A stretch of DNA of 64,000 nt from Halobacillus naozhouensis (GTDB taxonomy: Bacteria > Bacillota > Bacilli > Bacillales > Halobacillaceae): the NCBI RefSeq assembly GCF_029714185.1, contig NZ_CP121671.1:3534001-3598000 (forward strand). Reading direction: 5' to 3'. Within the stretch, counting starts at the first letter, position 1. Each line of letters begins with the position of its first letter. Positions 22,522 to 30,508 of this stretch are shown one piece after another. Position numbers and translations under genes: made by a program. A model generated the notes under the pieces. That model was not told the origin of the DNA and made no database searches. It worked only from the letters and a program-made list of their open reading frames with translations.

Positions 22522-22575
22522 ATGAACTAGTCAAGCTGCGTCGAGTGCTTTTTATTTTTTATGGGTATTCCCGGT

Positions 22576-23115
22576 TCAGTCTTCCAAACAACGATACCTA
22601 AGAACCGCAGCAAGTCCCGCGCCATGCCTGAAATCGCCACTCCCAATAAGCGCATACAATTCATCCATATCAACCAGCTGCATCTCGATTTCTTCACTCG
22701 CTTCAAGGTCTTGCTCCCCAGCCTTGTAGGCGTCAGTCGCTGCAAAAAGGTGAATCGCTTCAGATGTGGATCCTGCAGAAGGATGAACGAACCCAAGGTT
22801 GGTCCATTGATCCGCTTGATATCCAGTTTCCTCAAGCAATTCGCGTTTGGCTGTTTCTAGCGGGTTATCATTATGGTCAATCGCGCCAGCTGGGAGTTCT
22901 AATTCCCACTGCCTGACCGCATGGCGGTATTGTTTTAGCATGATCACTTGATTGTCCTCTGTTAGCGCCAATACGCATACACCGTGGGGGAAACTCACAT
23001 AGGAAAATTCCATCTCATCCTCATTTGAGAGTTGAACTTGCTCCTTCTTCACGGTAAACTTACTCACTTCAACATTTTCAGACTCTATCATCTTCCACGG
23101 TTGTTCGCTCGTCAT
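22576..23115 (-). CDS. NUDIX hydrolase, ADP-ribose pyrophosphatase type
   Basis: A 179-residue NUDIX enzyme. The NUDIX box spans GAIDHNDNPLETAKRELLEE followed by TGY, with the metal-binding REL-LEE Glu residues intact. The preceding QYRHAVRQWELELPAG is typical of NudF/ADP-ribose pyrophosphatases, which cut ADP-ribose to AMP and ribose-5-phosphate. Good ribosome site AAAGGAG. It is monocistronic, leftward, next to toxin cassette B. ADP-ribose is also the product of NADase toxins, but a functional link to the island is speculation. Confidence 0.88.
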   Translation of the reverse strand: MTSEQPWKMIESENVEVSKFTVKKEQVQLSNEDEMEFSYVSFPHGVCVLALTEDNQVIMLKQYRHAVRQWELELPAGAIDHNDNPLETAKRELLEETGYQADQWTNLGFVHPSAGSTSEAIHLFAATDAYKAGEQDLEASEEIEMQLVDMDELYALIGSGDFRHGAGLAAVLRYRCLED

Positions 23116-23463
23116 AGTGAACTCCTTTTAACAAATTATGATGCCACTTATTTTCCTGCCAACGTTCCATCATGTCAACTTATTTTATCTGACAAAAACA
23201 CTTCTCTCTTCTTTCAAGAGAAGGACTTCTATAAAGCAGCGATGGTTGTTATAGCCTCTAGCACCTTACAGGAATGGCCCTCCTTCTCTCATTTATTTTT
23301 TCTCACTCACCCTGACTTCTTCTTTATTGTTACGAAAATATTCAAATGTGACCATTTTTTAAAGATGTATTGAAAATACTTCTTTTCGGGTTGTTTATGA
23401 TCTAACCTTTTAATGGAGGGTTAAGATAACAATGTCATCAGCGTACACGGAAGGAGATTTTTT
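23116..23463. other. Intergenic region with decayed toxin copy and hmp promoter
   Basis: About 350 bases between divergent nudix and flavohaemoglobin genes. It contains a degraded type I toxin copy (23224-23271). The hmp promoter must lie in the right half, where no clear -35/-10 pair could be chosen. Confidence 0.5.
23224..23271 (+). pseudogene. Degraded type I toxin copy C
   Basis: The frame reads DFYKAAMVVIASSTLQ, clearly related to SVYEALMVAIAFSTLN of the intact toxins. Start codon, ribosome site and the C-terminal part are lost. Confidence 0.65.
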
Positions 23464-24684
23464 ATGTTAGACACAAAAACCATCGAAGTCGTTAAATCGA
23501 CCGCTCCGGTATTGCAGGAGCACAGTCAGGAAATTGGAGAGAGATTTTACGAATTGTTGTTTGCGCGTGTTCCTGAGCTGTACAACATGTTCAACCAAAC
23601 CAATCAGAAACTAGGCATCCAGCAAGGCGCTTTAGCGTACGGTGTGTATTTAGCTGGAGCCAATATTGATAACCTTGATGAGATTCAATCCATGGTGGAG
23701 AGAGTGACGGAAAAACACCGGGCGCTAGGCGTTCGCCCTGACCAATATCCTATAGTCGGAGAAACGTTACTGCAAGCTGTGAAAGATGTCCTTGGGGAAG
23801 CGGCAACAGATGAAATTATCGATGCCTGGGAAAAAGCCTATCAAGCGATTGCCAATATCTTCATTGACTTGGAAGATCAACTTTACCAGGAAACCGAGCA
23901 GCAGCCGGGAGGATGGATCGGAAATCGGTCTTTTTATGTAGACCAAAAGGTGAAAGAAAGCGAAGTCATTACATCGTTTTACTTAAAGCCTGAGGACGGA
24001 AACACGCTTCCCCCTTATCAGGCTGGGCAATACCTTACTATACAGGCAGATATCGAAGGCGAACAATATTCCCATATGAGACACTACAGCTTATCTGATG
24101 CCCCTAATAAAGAATACTATCGTATCAGTGTGAAGCGTGAAGATCCAGAAGACGATGCACCAGCCGGGATGGTATCCAATTACCTCCATAACCAAGTTTC
24201 AGAAGGTGACACACTAAACATCGCTGCACCGGCAGGAGATTTCACGATTTCAAGCGAAAAACAGCCGATTGTACTACTAAGCGGCGGTGTCGGAATAACC
24301 CCAACCATGAGTATGCTCAACACCCTGGTAGAAAACGATCCCGACCGTGAAATTACGTTTATTCATGGCGCAGAAAACAGTGAAGTTCATGCGATGAGAG
24401 AACACGTCGAGCAGTTGGCGTCAGACTATCCGAATGTCACCGCATTTTTCTGTTACTCAGAGCCAACAGAGCAAGATCGCGTAGAAAAACGTTATGATAA
24501 AGAAGGATACATCGATTTAAATTGGCTGCAGTCCGTGCTCTCTGATAACCAGAAAGATTTCTACTTTTGTGGGCCGCTTCCTTTTTTAAAAGCGATCAAT
24601 CAGGCACTAAAGGAATGGGGCGTGCCAGCAGAACACCGCAACTATGAATTATTCAACCCGATGAGCACACTTGAAGAGAAGTAA
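23464..24684 (+). CDS. hmp: Flavohaemoglobin (nitric oxide dioxygenase)
   Basis: A 406-residue enzyme that oxidises NO to nitrate with NAD(P)H. The globin domain covers residues 1-138 with Y29, Q53 and proximal H85 in place. The reductase part holds the FAD motif RHYSLSDAP near residue 205 and the NAD motif GGVGITPTMSML near residue 273; FCGPLPFL near the end is the C-terminal NAD/FAD contact. The full length matches Hmp of B. subtilis and E. coli. A strong AAGGAGATTTTTT site precedes the ATG. It is expected to be induced by NO through NsrR or ResDE, though I could not identify a binding site. Confidence 0.95.
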   Translation: MLDTKTIEVVKSTAPVLQEHSQEIGERFYELLFARVPELYNMFNQTNQKLGIQQGALAYGVYLAGANIDNLDEIQSMVERVTEKHRALGVRPDQYPIVGETLLQAVKDVLGEAATDEIIDAWEKAYQAIANIFIDLEDQLYQETEQQPGGWIGNRSFYVDQKVKESEVITSFYLKPEDGNTLPPYQAGQYLTIQADIEGEQYSHMRHYSLSDAPNKEYYRISVKREDPEDDAPAGMVSNYLHNQVSEGDTLNIAAPAGDFTISSEKQPIVLLSGGVGITPTMSMLNTLVENDPDREITFIHGAENSEVHAMREHVEQLASDYPNVTAFFCYSEPTEQDRVEKRYDKEGYIDLNWLQSVLSDNQKDFYFCGPLPFLKAINQALKEWGVPAEHRNYELFNPMSTLEEK

Positions 24685-24733
24685 ATTTTCCATACCATAC
24701 ACGTTTCAAGAAAAATGAAGGGAGACGAAACGA

Positions 24734-24889
24734 ATGGAGACAAAAGAAGATCCTAGAGCACTCCGCCTTGAAAAAATGTTGCAAGAAGCGCTAAAACCGA
24801 TCACAACTAAATTAGAGAACCTAGGGCAAGAGGTCGAATTGATTCATAAAGAACAAAGAGAAATTAAGAGGATGCTGGAAGAAAATTAA
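24734..24889 (+). CDS. Small coiled-coil protein
   Basis: A 51-residue charged peptide (METKEDPRALRLEKMLQEAL...) with heptad-like Leu/Ile spacing to its end (HKEQREIKRMLEEN), predicted to form a single helix. GGGAG lies nine bases before the ATG, and it follows hmp by 49 bases on the same strand, so it may be cotranscribed. Family not recognised. Confidence 0.5.
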   Translation: METKEDPRALRLEKMLQEALKPITTKLENLGQEVELIHKEQREIKRMLEEN

Positions 24890-25000
24890 AGACTGGCCCC
24901 ACCACCTATCAGCATAATATATCTTAACCAGAAGATGACTTCAGTTACCAATTAATGGTATAATGGTAAACACACATCATTATGTATTTGAGGTGATTTT

Positions 25001-25300
25001 ATGCCAAATTGTCAAAATTGCGATCATATGTGGTCATGGTCTCAATCCATGAGAAGTGGGTTTAGAATGCGCCGAGGTATGGATTGCCCACATTGCGGAA
25101 AAACGCAATATCAAACCCAACCTTCCATGTGGAAAAGTTCCATGATCTCCTTGATCCCACTTATATTGATTCCACTGGTTATTTCATTTAGTATGTCTGT
25201 TATTTTTGAAGTCGCCATCCTCTTCGTTTCAGTAGTCTTCTATCTCAGCATCCTGCCATTTGTACTGAAACTCTCTAATGAAGAGGAACCTCTCTGGTGA
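25001..25300 (+). CDS. TIGR04104-like small zinc-ribbon membrane protein
   Basis: A 99-residue protein with two CxxC pairs (CQNC at 4-7, CPHC at 29-32) forming a probable zinc ribbon, then two hydrophobic helices (about residues 47-67 and 69-91) and a short acidic tail. This is the layout of the TIGR04104 family of Bacilli, whose function is unknown. Ribosome site GAGGTGA and a strong terminator after it show an independent unit. Confidence 0.75.
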   Translation: MPNCQNCDHMWSWSQSMRSGFRMRRGMDCPHCGKTQYQTQPSMWKSSMISLIPLILIPLVISFSMSVIFEVAILFVSVVFYLSILPFVLKLSNEEEPLW

Positions 25301-25309
25301 GGACGGCTG

Positions 25310-25345
25310 GAGCGCACTTCGATAGGAGAAGTGCGCTCTCTTTTA
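25310..25345 (+). terminator. Rho-independent terminator
   Basis: GAGCGCACTTC pairs with GAAGTGCGCTC and is followed by TCTTTTAT, just after the zinc-ribbon gene. Confidence 0.85.
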
Positions 25346-25355
25346 TAGAAATAAT

Positions 25356-25411
25356 AGCGGGGCCGCTCACTCTCTCTTAATAATTCGGTCCCCTCCCCAG
25401 CCAATTAACAC
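25356..25411 (-). pseudogene. 3'-end remnant of a YfcC-type transporter gene
   Basis: The stretch AATTCGGTCCCC...CAGCCAATTAACAC matches the last codons of the intact YfcC gene (28069 onward), and the flanking AGCGGGG...CTCACT matches part of its terminator. A 5-base insertion breaks the final WGPNY codons. It is the scar of a lost paralogue. Confidence 0.6.
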
Positions 25412-25422
25412 ACTCACTTTCG

Positions 25423-25466
25423 AAAAAAGGCTACCGGCCTGCAAAAATTACAGACCAATAGCCTCT
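25423..25466 (-). terminator. Terminator of the amino acid ABC transporter operon
   Basis: Leftward hairpin: GAGGCTATTGGTCTG pairs with CAGGCCGGTAGCC and is followed by TTTTTTC. Confidence 0.8.
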
Positions 25467-25473
25467 TTTATCG

Positions 25474-26196
25474 TTACAATATTTTATTCAGAAATTCTTT
25501 CGTCCGCTCCGATTCAGGATTCGTAAAGATCTGTTCCGGATCGCCTTCCTCCATTATAATTCCTTCATCCATAAAGAGGACTCGATCCCCAACTTCTTTG
25601 GCAAACCCCATTTCGTGTGTGACAACGACCATCGTCATACCTTCATAGGCAAGCTGTTTCATAACGGCTAATACTTCCCCAACAAGCTCTGGATCGAGTG
25701 CAGAGGTTGGTTCATCAAACAACATCACCTTAGGCTCCATGGCAAGTGCACGAGCAATGGCCACGCGTTGCTGCTGTCCGCCTGATAATTGATTGGGATA
25801 CATGTCAGCTTTTTCACTCAGACCGACCTTTTCCAGTAACTTCTGTGCACGGTCCTTTGCTTCATCTTTACTGATACCACGCGCTTTTTGTGGAGCAAGC
25901 ATGACATTTTCAATTACGGATTTATGCGGAAACAGATTAAATTGCTGAAAAACCATTCCCACTTCTTTTCGAACTTCATTAATATTTGTCTTCGGATCAT
26001 TTAAACTTGCACCATCAACAACAACATCACCGCTTGTAATTTCTTCAAGCAGATTTAAACACCTTAAAAATGTACTTTTTCCGGATCCACTCGGGCCGAT
26101 TACACAAACCACTTCTTTTTGTTCAACCTTACAATCAATCCCCTTCAGGACCTCTGTCTTTCCGAAACTTTTATGCAATTTTTCAACCGTAATCAT
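25474..26196 (-). CDS. glnQ: Polar amino acid ABC transporter ATP-binding protein
   Basis: A 240-residue ATPase of the GlnQ/ArtP class. Walker A GPSGSGKST (residues 33-41), Q-loop VFQQFNLFPH, signature LSGGQQQR, and Walker B VMLFDEPTSALDPE are all canonical. It energises uptake through the permease encoded just upstream, whose stop codon overlaps its start. Specificity within polar amino acids (glutamine, arginine, cystine) cannot be told from this subunit; the symbol denotes the family. Confidence 0.9.
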   Translation of the reverse strand: MITVEKLHKSFGKTEVLKGIDCKVEQKEVVCVIGPSGSGKSTFLRCLNLLEEITSGDVVVDGASLNDPKTNINEVRKEVGMVFQQFNLFPHKSVIENVMLAPQKARGISKDEAKDRAQKLLEKVGLSEKADMYPNQLSGGQQQRVAIARALAMEPKVMLFDEPTSALDPELVGEVLAVMKQLAYEGMTMVVVTHEMGFAKEVGDRVLFMDEGIIMEEGDPEQIFTNPESERTKEFLNKIL

Positions 26197-26855
26197 TATA
26201 CATCCAGCCTCCTTTCAACAATGCTCAAGACGAAGGATAATGTTAAGGTAATGGCCAGATAGAACACGGCAACTGTCGTATAAATTTCAACAGCATTAAA
26301 GTGGTTGGCAGCAATCAAACGCCCTTGGAAAATCAGTTCCGGAACGAGTATGACTGATAACAGGGATGTATCCTTAATACTGATAATGAATTGGTTGCCC
26401 AGTGGCGGAATCATTCGTTTAAAAGCCTGTGGCCAAATAATATGACGCATCGTCTGTCGATGATTCAGGCCAAGTGAACGACCAGCCTCCATTTGACCTT
26501 TTTCAATAGATACTACGGCACCACGTACAATTTCTGCGATATATGCCCCCGAATTTAAAGCAATTACTATAATACCGGCTGTAACTGAATCAAAATTATA
26601 GTAAATAATCAACGGCAGCGCATAGAATATCCATATGGCCTGAACTAGAACCGGAGTACCGCGGAGAATCTCTATGTACACACTTGATATCCAATAAACA
26701 ATTTTAAATCTTGAAATACGCCCCAATCCAAAAATGGCACCAAGAACAAAGCCTATCAAAAGACCAACTACCGAGATCAGCAGCGTATAATAAAGACCCG
26801 TCATTAATTCTGGTAAAAATTCAACCACACCTGAAAAATTAAATCGATCCAGCAT
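26196..26855 (-). CDS. Polar amino acid ABC transporter permease
   Basis: A 219-residue membrane protein of the HisM/GlnP type with about five helices. The EAA loop EAGRSLGLNHRQTMRHIIWPQA, which docks the ATPase, is intact. Start ATG 26855 (MLDRFNFSG) has GAGAGGTGAG upstream; the longer frame would read into the intergenic hairpin. It forms a homodimeric channel in the membrane. Confidence 0.9.
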   Translation of the reverse strand: MLDRFNFSGVVEFLPELMTGLYYTLLISVVGLLIGFVLGAIFGLGRISRFKIVYWISSVYIEILRGTPVLVQAIWIFYALPLIIYYNFDSVTAGIIVIALNSGAYIAEIVRGAVVSIEKGQMEAGRSLGLNHRQTMRHIIWPQAFKRMIPPLGNQFIISIKDTSLLSVILVPELIFQGRLIAANHFNAVEIYTTVAVFYLAITLTLSFVLSIVERRLDV

Positions 26856-26886
26856 ATTCTCACCTCTCTTGTTGTCTATAAAAAGT

Positions 26887-26919
26887 AAAGGGTGTAACAT
26901 TTGGATGGTTACACCCTTT
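26887..26919 (-). terminator. Intra-operon hairpin between binding-protein and permease genes
   Basis: A perfect 12-base stem, AAAGGGTGTAAC with GTTACACCCTTT, lies directly after the binding-protein stop. Such partial terminators raise the ratio of binding protein to membrane subunits. Confidence 0.7.
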
Positions 26920-26926
26920 ACTGCTC

Positions 26927-27724
26927 TTATGATTCTTTTGGTGCTTCACCAAACCATTTTTTATAAATTTCATCGTACGTTCCATTTTCTTTCAGCGTTG
27001 CCAGGGCATCATTGATAGCCTTTACCAAATCTTCTTGCCCTTTGGAAATGGCAATTCCATATTGCTCGGCTTTATACAATTCGCCGACCATTTTCAGCTT
27101 ATCACTGCCTTCTGTTTTGACGTAATAAGCAACATTTGGAGCATCATACAGAACAGCATCAGCACTTCCATTTTCCACTGCCAGGTACACCTGACTCATC
27201 TGCTGGTACTCATTTGGTGTTGCACCTTTAATATTCTCTTTTATAAATGCTGCACTAGTTGACCCGAGTCTTGTGGCGATAGTTTTTCCTTCCAGATCCT
27301 CAAGACTTTTGATTGATGTATTATCTTTTGGAACACCAATACGCAGCCCTGATTCATAGTATGGATCACTGTAATCAATCTTCTTAGCACGCTCCTCTGT
27401 AATACCAATTCCGGCTATGGCAATATCAAATTTACCCGTTTGCAGTCCCGGAATAATACCATCAAAGTTTGTTGGTGCTAATTCTATTTCAAATCCCGCT
27501 TCGTCGGCTATCGCCTTAATGAGTTCAATATCGAAACCTGTATACTCACCGTCTTCTTTAAATTCAAACGGAACAAATCCAGTATCCGTTGCAACGGTAT
27601 ATTTGTCCTCTAATTCACCATCTGAACCACTCGATTCTTCACTACTTCCGCATGCAGCAAGTCCAAGTATCAGACAAGCAGAAAATAAGATAAGACCTAA
27701 TAACTTCCAATTATTTTTCTTCAA
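26927..27724 (-). CDS. Polar amino acid ABC transporter substrate-binding lipoprotein
   Basis: A 265-residue family-3 binding protein. The lipoprotein signal ends in the lipobox LAAC with Cys 25. The mature part begins with YTVATDTGFVPFEFKEDG, followed by TGFDIELIKAIA, both typical of GlnH/FliY-like proteins; TRLGSTSA binds the amino acid alpha-carboxylate. It captures a polar amino acid outside the cell for the permease. First gene of a three-gene operon. Confidence 0.9.
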   Translation of the reverse strand: MKKNNWKLLGLILFSACLILGLAACGSSEESSGSDGELEDKYTVATDTGFVPFEFKEDGEYTGFDIELIKAIADEAGFEIELAPTNFDGIIPGLQTGKFDIAIAGIGITEERAKKIDYSDPYYESGLRIGVPKDNTSIKSLEDLEGKTIATRLGSTSAAFIKENIKGATPNEYQQMSQVYLAVENGSADAVLYDAPNVAYYVKTEGSDKLKMVGELYKAEQYGIAISKGQEDLVKAINDALATLKENGTYDEIYKKWFGEAPKES

Positions 27725-27752
27725 TGTTGCTTTCCCCCTTTTGTTGGTCTAA

Positions 27753-27768
27753 CTGGTTTCGAAACCAG
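27753..27768. promoter_or_regulatory. Perfect palindrome in the ABC operon leader
   Basis: CTGGTTTCGAAACCAG lies between the promoter and the start codon of the binding-protein gene, about 30 bases before the ATG. It could be a repressor operator or a leader RNA hairpin. Confidence 0.45.
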
Positions 27769-27843
27769 CCCCCCTCATGACTCCTTTAATGATTTCTCGA
27801 ACTCAACAGTTCTACATATAAAAAATTTTCTCAATATTCTTAT

Positions 27844-27872
27844 ATTATACAAATGTTTCATATGTATTTCAA
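27844..27872 (-). promoter_or_regulatory. Sigma-A promoter of the amino acid ABC operon
   Basis: On the minus strand TTGAAA and TATAAT are separated by 17 bases, with the leader of about 115 bases following. Confidence 0.65.
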
Positions 27873-28016
27873 ATATTAGGAAAATGTGTATTTAGAAGTC
27901 GTCAGTTGTTAATTGGTCAAGAGTTTTACGAAATGATTTTTCAAAAAGTTGACCCTCGCGAAAACAGCCTTGCTATAAGTATATTCTTCATAATCACACA
28001 ACGGCTCAGGAAACCA

Positions 28017-28063
28017 ATAAGCCACCCCGCTTCTTTGTTCAAAAAGAAGCGGGGTGGCTTATT
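28017..28063 (-). terminator. Terminator of the YfcC gene
   Basis: A long, near-perfect stem: ATAAGCCACCCCGCTTCTT pairs with AAGAAGCGGGGTGGCTTAT, directly after the transporter stop. Confidence 0.85.
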
Positions 28064-28068
28064 CTCAC

Positions 28069-29514
28069 TTAGTAATTCGGTCCCCAGCCAATCAATACCC
28101 CAATCGCCAGGAATACCATCGACAACACATACCACATCGCAATTAACGGCAGCATGAACCTTACCCACTTCGTCCATGGCACCCCGCCAATCGCCAGGCA
28201 AGCTAACAGCACACCAGACGCTGGTGTAATACTATTCATAAAACCATCAGACAATTGATACGCCGTCACTGCCACTTGTCTCGGTACTTCCATCAGGTCA
28301 GCTAATGGTGTCAGGATCGGCATCATCACGACGGCGTTCCCGCTCCCAGACGATACAAGCAAGGCGAATAGAGAGTTTCCAATAAACATCGCAATCGCAC
28401 CGAACACTGAGGAGAAGGGTTCCATCGCCACGGCCAGCCAGTGCACGATTGTATCGAGGATTTCTCCGTTCTGCATGACGAGGACGATAGCTCTGGCTAG
28501 TCCGATAATTAATGCGCCATAAACGAGATTCTTCGCTCCGCCCATAAATTCTTTTACAACAAAGTTTGGCGACATTTTGGCAATCAGCCCTGTTCCAACT
28601 GTGATAATGAGGAAAATAGCTGCCATATGATTAAGTGACCAGCCGAATTGTAAGGCTCCGACAATGTAGAACACAATCGCTAAGACGACAAAAGATAGAA
28701 TCAATTTATGCGTGCCGGTAAATTTCTGATGAACATCCTCGTCCACTTTTCCATCGCCTTTTGGAAAACGATTGGCCCCCATCAGACTCTTCGCCGGGTC
28801 ATTCTTCACTCGCTTGATATACCAAAGAATATACGAGATCGTTACGGCAAAAATCACTACGGTCATGATCGACCTGAACAGAATGCCGGAATACAAAGGA
28901 AGTCCGGCAATGTCTTGGGCAATCAACACGGTAAACGGACTCATAAATGAGGTATTAAATCCTACATATGCCGTTAATTTAATAATAGCCACACCAGCGA
29001 TCGCATCTAAATCAAGCGCCTTCGCCAGGACAATCCCGATCGGAATAAAGGCAATAACCGCATTCGATATCGCGCCGGTAAGACCGCCAATCATGAGTAA
29101 AATCCCTACGAATAGGACAAGTAAATGTTCACGGTTTTTTGTCTTATTGACCGCCTTCATAATTGAAGCATTGATGGCCCCGGTCGATTCAATGACGGCA
29201 AAAGTTCCACCGATAATTAAGACTAAGAAAATGATACCAGCTGTCTCGACCATGCCATTTTGAATCGATAAAAAGAAGTCCATAATCCCCGTCGGATCTC
29301 CATCGACAGAATGAAAGCTGTCTGGAACGACCACCGTAATATCTCCCTGTTCCACCCGCTCAAATGCACCCGATGGCAAGATATACGTTGCAATCGCCGC
29401 TACCAGCATAATCAGCAACATAATAATGTAAGCATCAGGCATCGCCCACTTCTTCTTCCGCTTCTGCGGATGTTGATGATGCTTCATGTCCGAATTACTC
29501 TGTTCAACCGCCAT
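28069..29514 (-). CDS. YfcC family (DcuC/ArcD-like) transporter
   Basis: A 481-residue membrane protein with about 12-13 helices. The start WAMPDAYIIMLLIMLVAA, the GGTFAVIESTGAINA segment and the SSGSGNAVVMMPILTPLAD segment near residue 390 are typical of the YfcC group of the C4-dicarboxylate/basic amino acid carriers. The gene runs divergently from an RpiR regulator and an M20 amidohydrolase, which suggests uptake of an acylated amino acid or short peptide that the hydrolase then cleaves. This substrate assignment is inference from context. Confidence 0.85.
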   Translation of the reverse strand: MAVEQSNSDMKHHQHPQKRKKKWAMPDAYIIMLLIMLVAAIATYILPSGAFERVEQGDITVVVPDSFHSVDGDPTGIMDFFLSIQNGMVETAGIIFLVLIIGGTFAVIESTGAINASIMKAVNKTKNREHLLVLFVGILLMIGGLTGAISNAVIAFIPIGIVLAKALDLDAIAGVAIIKLTAYVGFNTSFMSPFTVLIAQDIAGLPLYSGILFRSIMTVVIFAVTISYILWYIKRVKNDPAKSLMGANRFPKGDGKVDEDVHQKFTGTHKLILSFVVLAIVFYIVGALQFGWSLNHMAAIFLIITVGTGLIAKMSPNFVVKEFMGGAKNLVYGALIIGLARAIVLVMQNGEILDTIVHWLAVAMEPFSSVFGAIAMFIGNSLFALLVSSGSGNAVVMMPILTPLADLMEVPRQVAVTAYQLSDGFMNSITPASGVLLACLAIGGVPWTKWVRFMLPLIAMWYVLSMVFLAIGVLIGWGPNY

Positions 29515-29644
29515 AAAAAAGCTCCTCCTTTTTGATTTAAAAATATTGTGACAATTTATAAGTTATGGTAGATTATAATAAAGTATTTCTTGCAAATCAA
29601 TATATTTTTAAAAATATTCTTTTATTTTATCAGGAGGAAGCTTT

Positions 29645-30481
29645 GTGGAAGATTTTTATAAGAAAATCGAACAATCCTATGATGATCTGTCAAAAGGGTT
29701 AAAAAAAGTGGCGAACTATTTACTGGAGGAACCGACAGCTTTTGCAGCCAACCCAGCCAAAAAGGTTGGTGAAGCACTTGATGTGAGTGAATCGATGATC
29801 ACCCGCTTCTGCCTAACGTTAGGGTATAAGGGGTACAGCGAACTGCAAGCTGAAGTACGCGACTATGTGTTTAACCAGAAGCGGATTTTTGAGGATTATC
29901 CGTTGTCACAGGATGAGCAGAAAGAGCAGTCCTTTCATAAACGAGTGATGCTGCACGACCAATTTAACATCCAATCAACGGCCGAAAATATAAGTGAAGA
30001 GCAATTCACGGAGGCCACTGCTACCCTGGCAGATGCCGAGCAAGTGCTGATTGCCGGCTTACGTTATACCTTCTCCATGTCTCACTGGCTGACTTATGCA
30101 CTGCAGTCGATCGGGGTCAATGCCAGATTATATCGTCCTGATCTCGATGCCCATCTTGATTTCGGATCAGCAAAGCACGTCTTTATCGTGTTCTCGTTCC
30201 ACGCTTATTCAACAGAAACCTTAATGCTTGCCGAAGAAGCGAAACGACGCGACTGGACGATTATCGGCATTACCGATTCCGGCATCGCACCGATTTCCAA
30301 GTATGCTGATATTCTGTTCCCTGTTTACTTTTCAAAAAGGAGCCATTCAGAAACAGCCCCGATTGTGTTTTCCTTTATGAACGCACTCGTTTCTGGCCTC
30401 TCCCTTCAGGACCCAGAACGAACCCGAGAAAATAAACTAGTTATGGAAGAAAAGCGACTCAAGCAAACCTTTAAACTATAA
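29645..30481 (+). CDS. MurR/RpiR family transcriptional regulator
   Basis: A 278-residue regulator. Residues 1-77 form the HTH_6 domain (LSKGLKKVANYLLEEP, then VSESMITRFCLTLGYKGYSEL). Residues about 110-250 form a SIS domain, here without an obvious sugar-phosphate signature. It starts at GTG 29645 with CAGGAGGAAG upstream. Divergent from the transporter and directly before the amidohydrolase, it probably controls both from the 130-base gap between them. Confidence 0.88.
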   Translation: MEDFYKKIEQSYDDLSKGLKKVANYLLEEPTAFAANPAKKVGEALDVSESMITRFCLTLGYKGYSELQAEVRDYVFNQKRIFEDYPLSQDEQKEQSFHKRVMLHDQFNIQSTAENISEEQFTEATATLADAEQVLIAGLRYTFSMSHWLTYALQSIGVNARLYRPDLDAHLDFGSAKHVFIVFSFHAYSTETLMLAEEAKRRDWTIIGITDSGIAPISKYADILFPVYFSKRSHSETAPIVFSFMNALVSGLSLQDPERTRENKLVMEEKRLKQTFKL

Positions 30482-30508
30482 TCACCAGTCAAAGGAGATG
30501 TGAACCCC

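Larger units (their letters stand above)
22168..22526 (+). repeat. Direct repeat B (type I toxin-antitoxin cassette)
   Basis: Second copy of the repeat at 17848-18207, same orientation, differing by scattered substitutions. The two repeats enclose about 4 kb with the LXG toxin genes. Confidence 0.8.
27725..28016. other. Promoter region of the amino acid ABC operon
   Basis: Contains a good leftward promoter (27844-27872), a perfect palindrome in the leader (27753-27768) and, between about 27880 and 28016, nothing recognisable. Confidence 0.5.

Noticed and set aside
22561..22860. Plus-strand ORF opposite the NUDIX gene
   Set aside because: Low-complexity shadow of a well-supported minus-strand gene.
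22576..23115. NUDIX hydrolase as part of the NADase toxin system
   Set aside because: ADP-ribose would be a shared metabolite, but the gene lies outside the direct repeat with its own ribosome site, and such hydrolases are common housekeeping enzymes.
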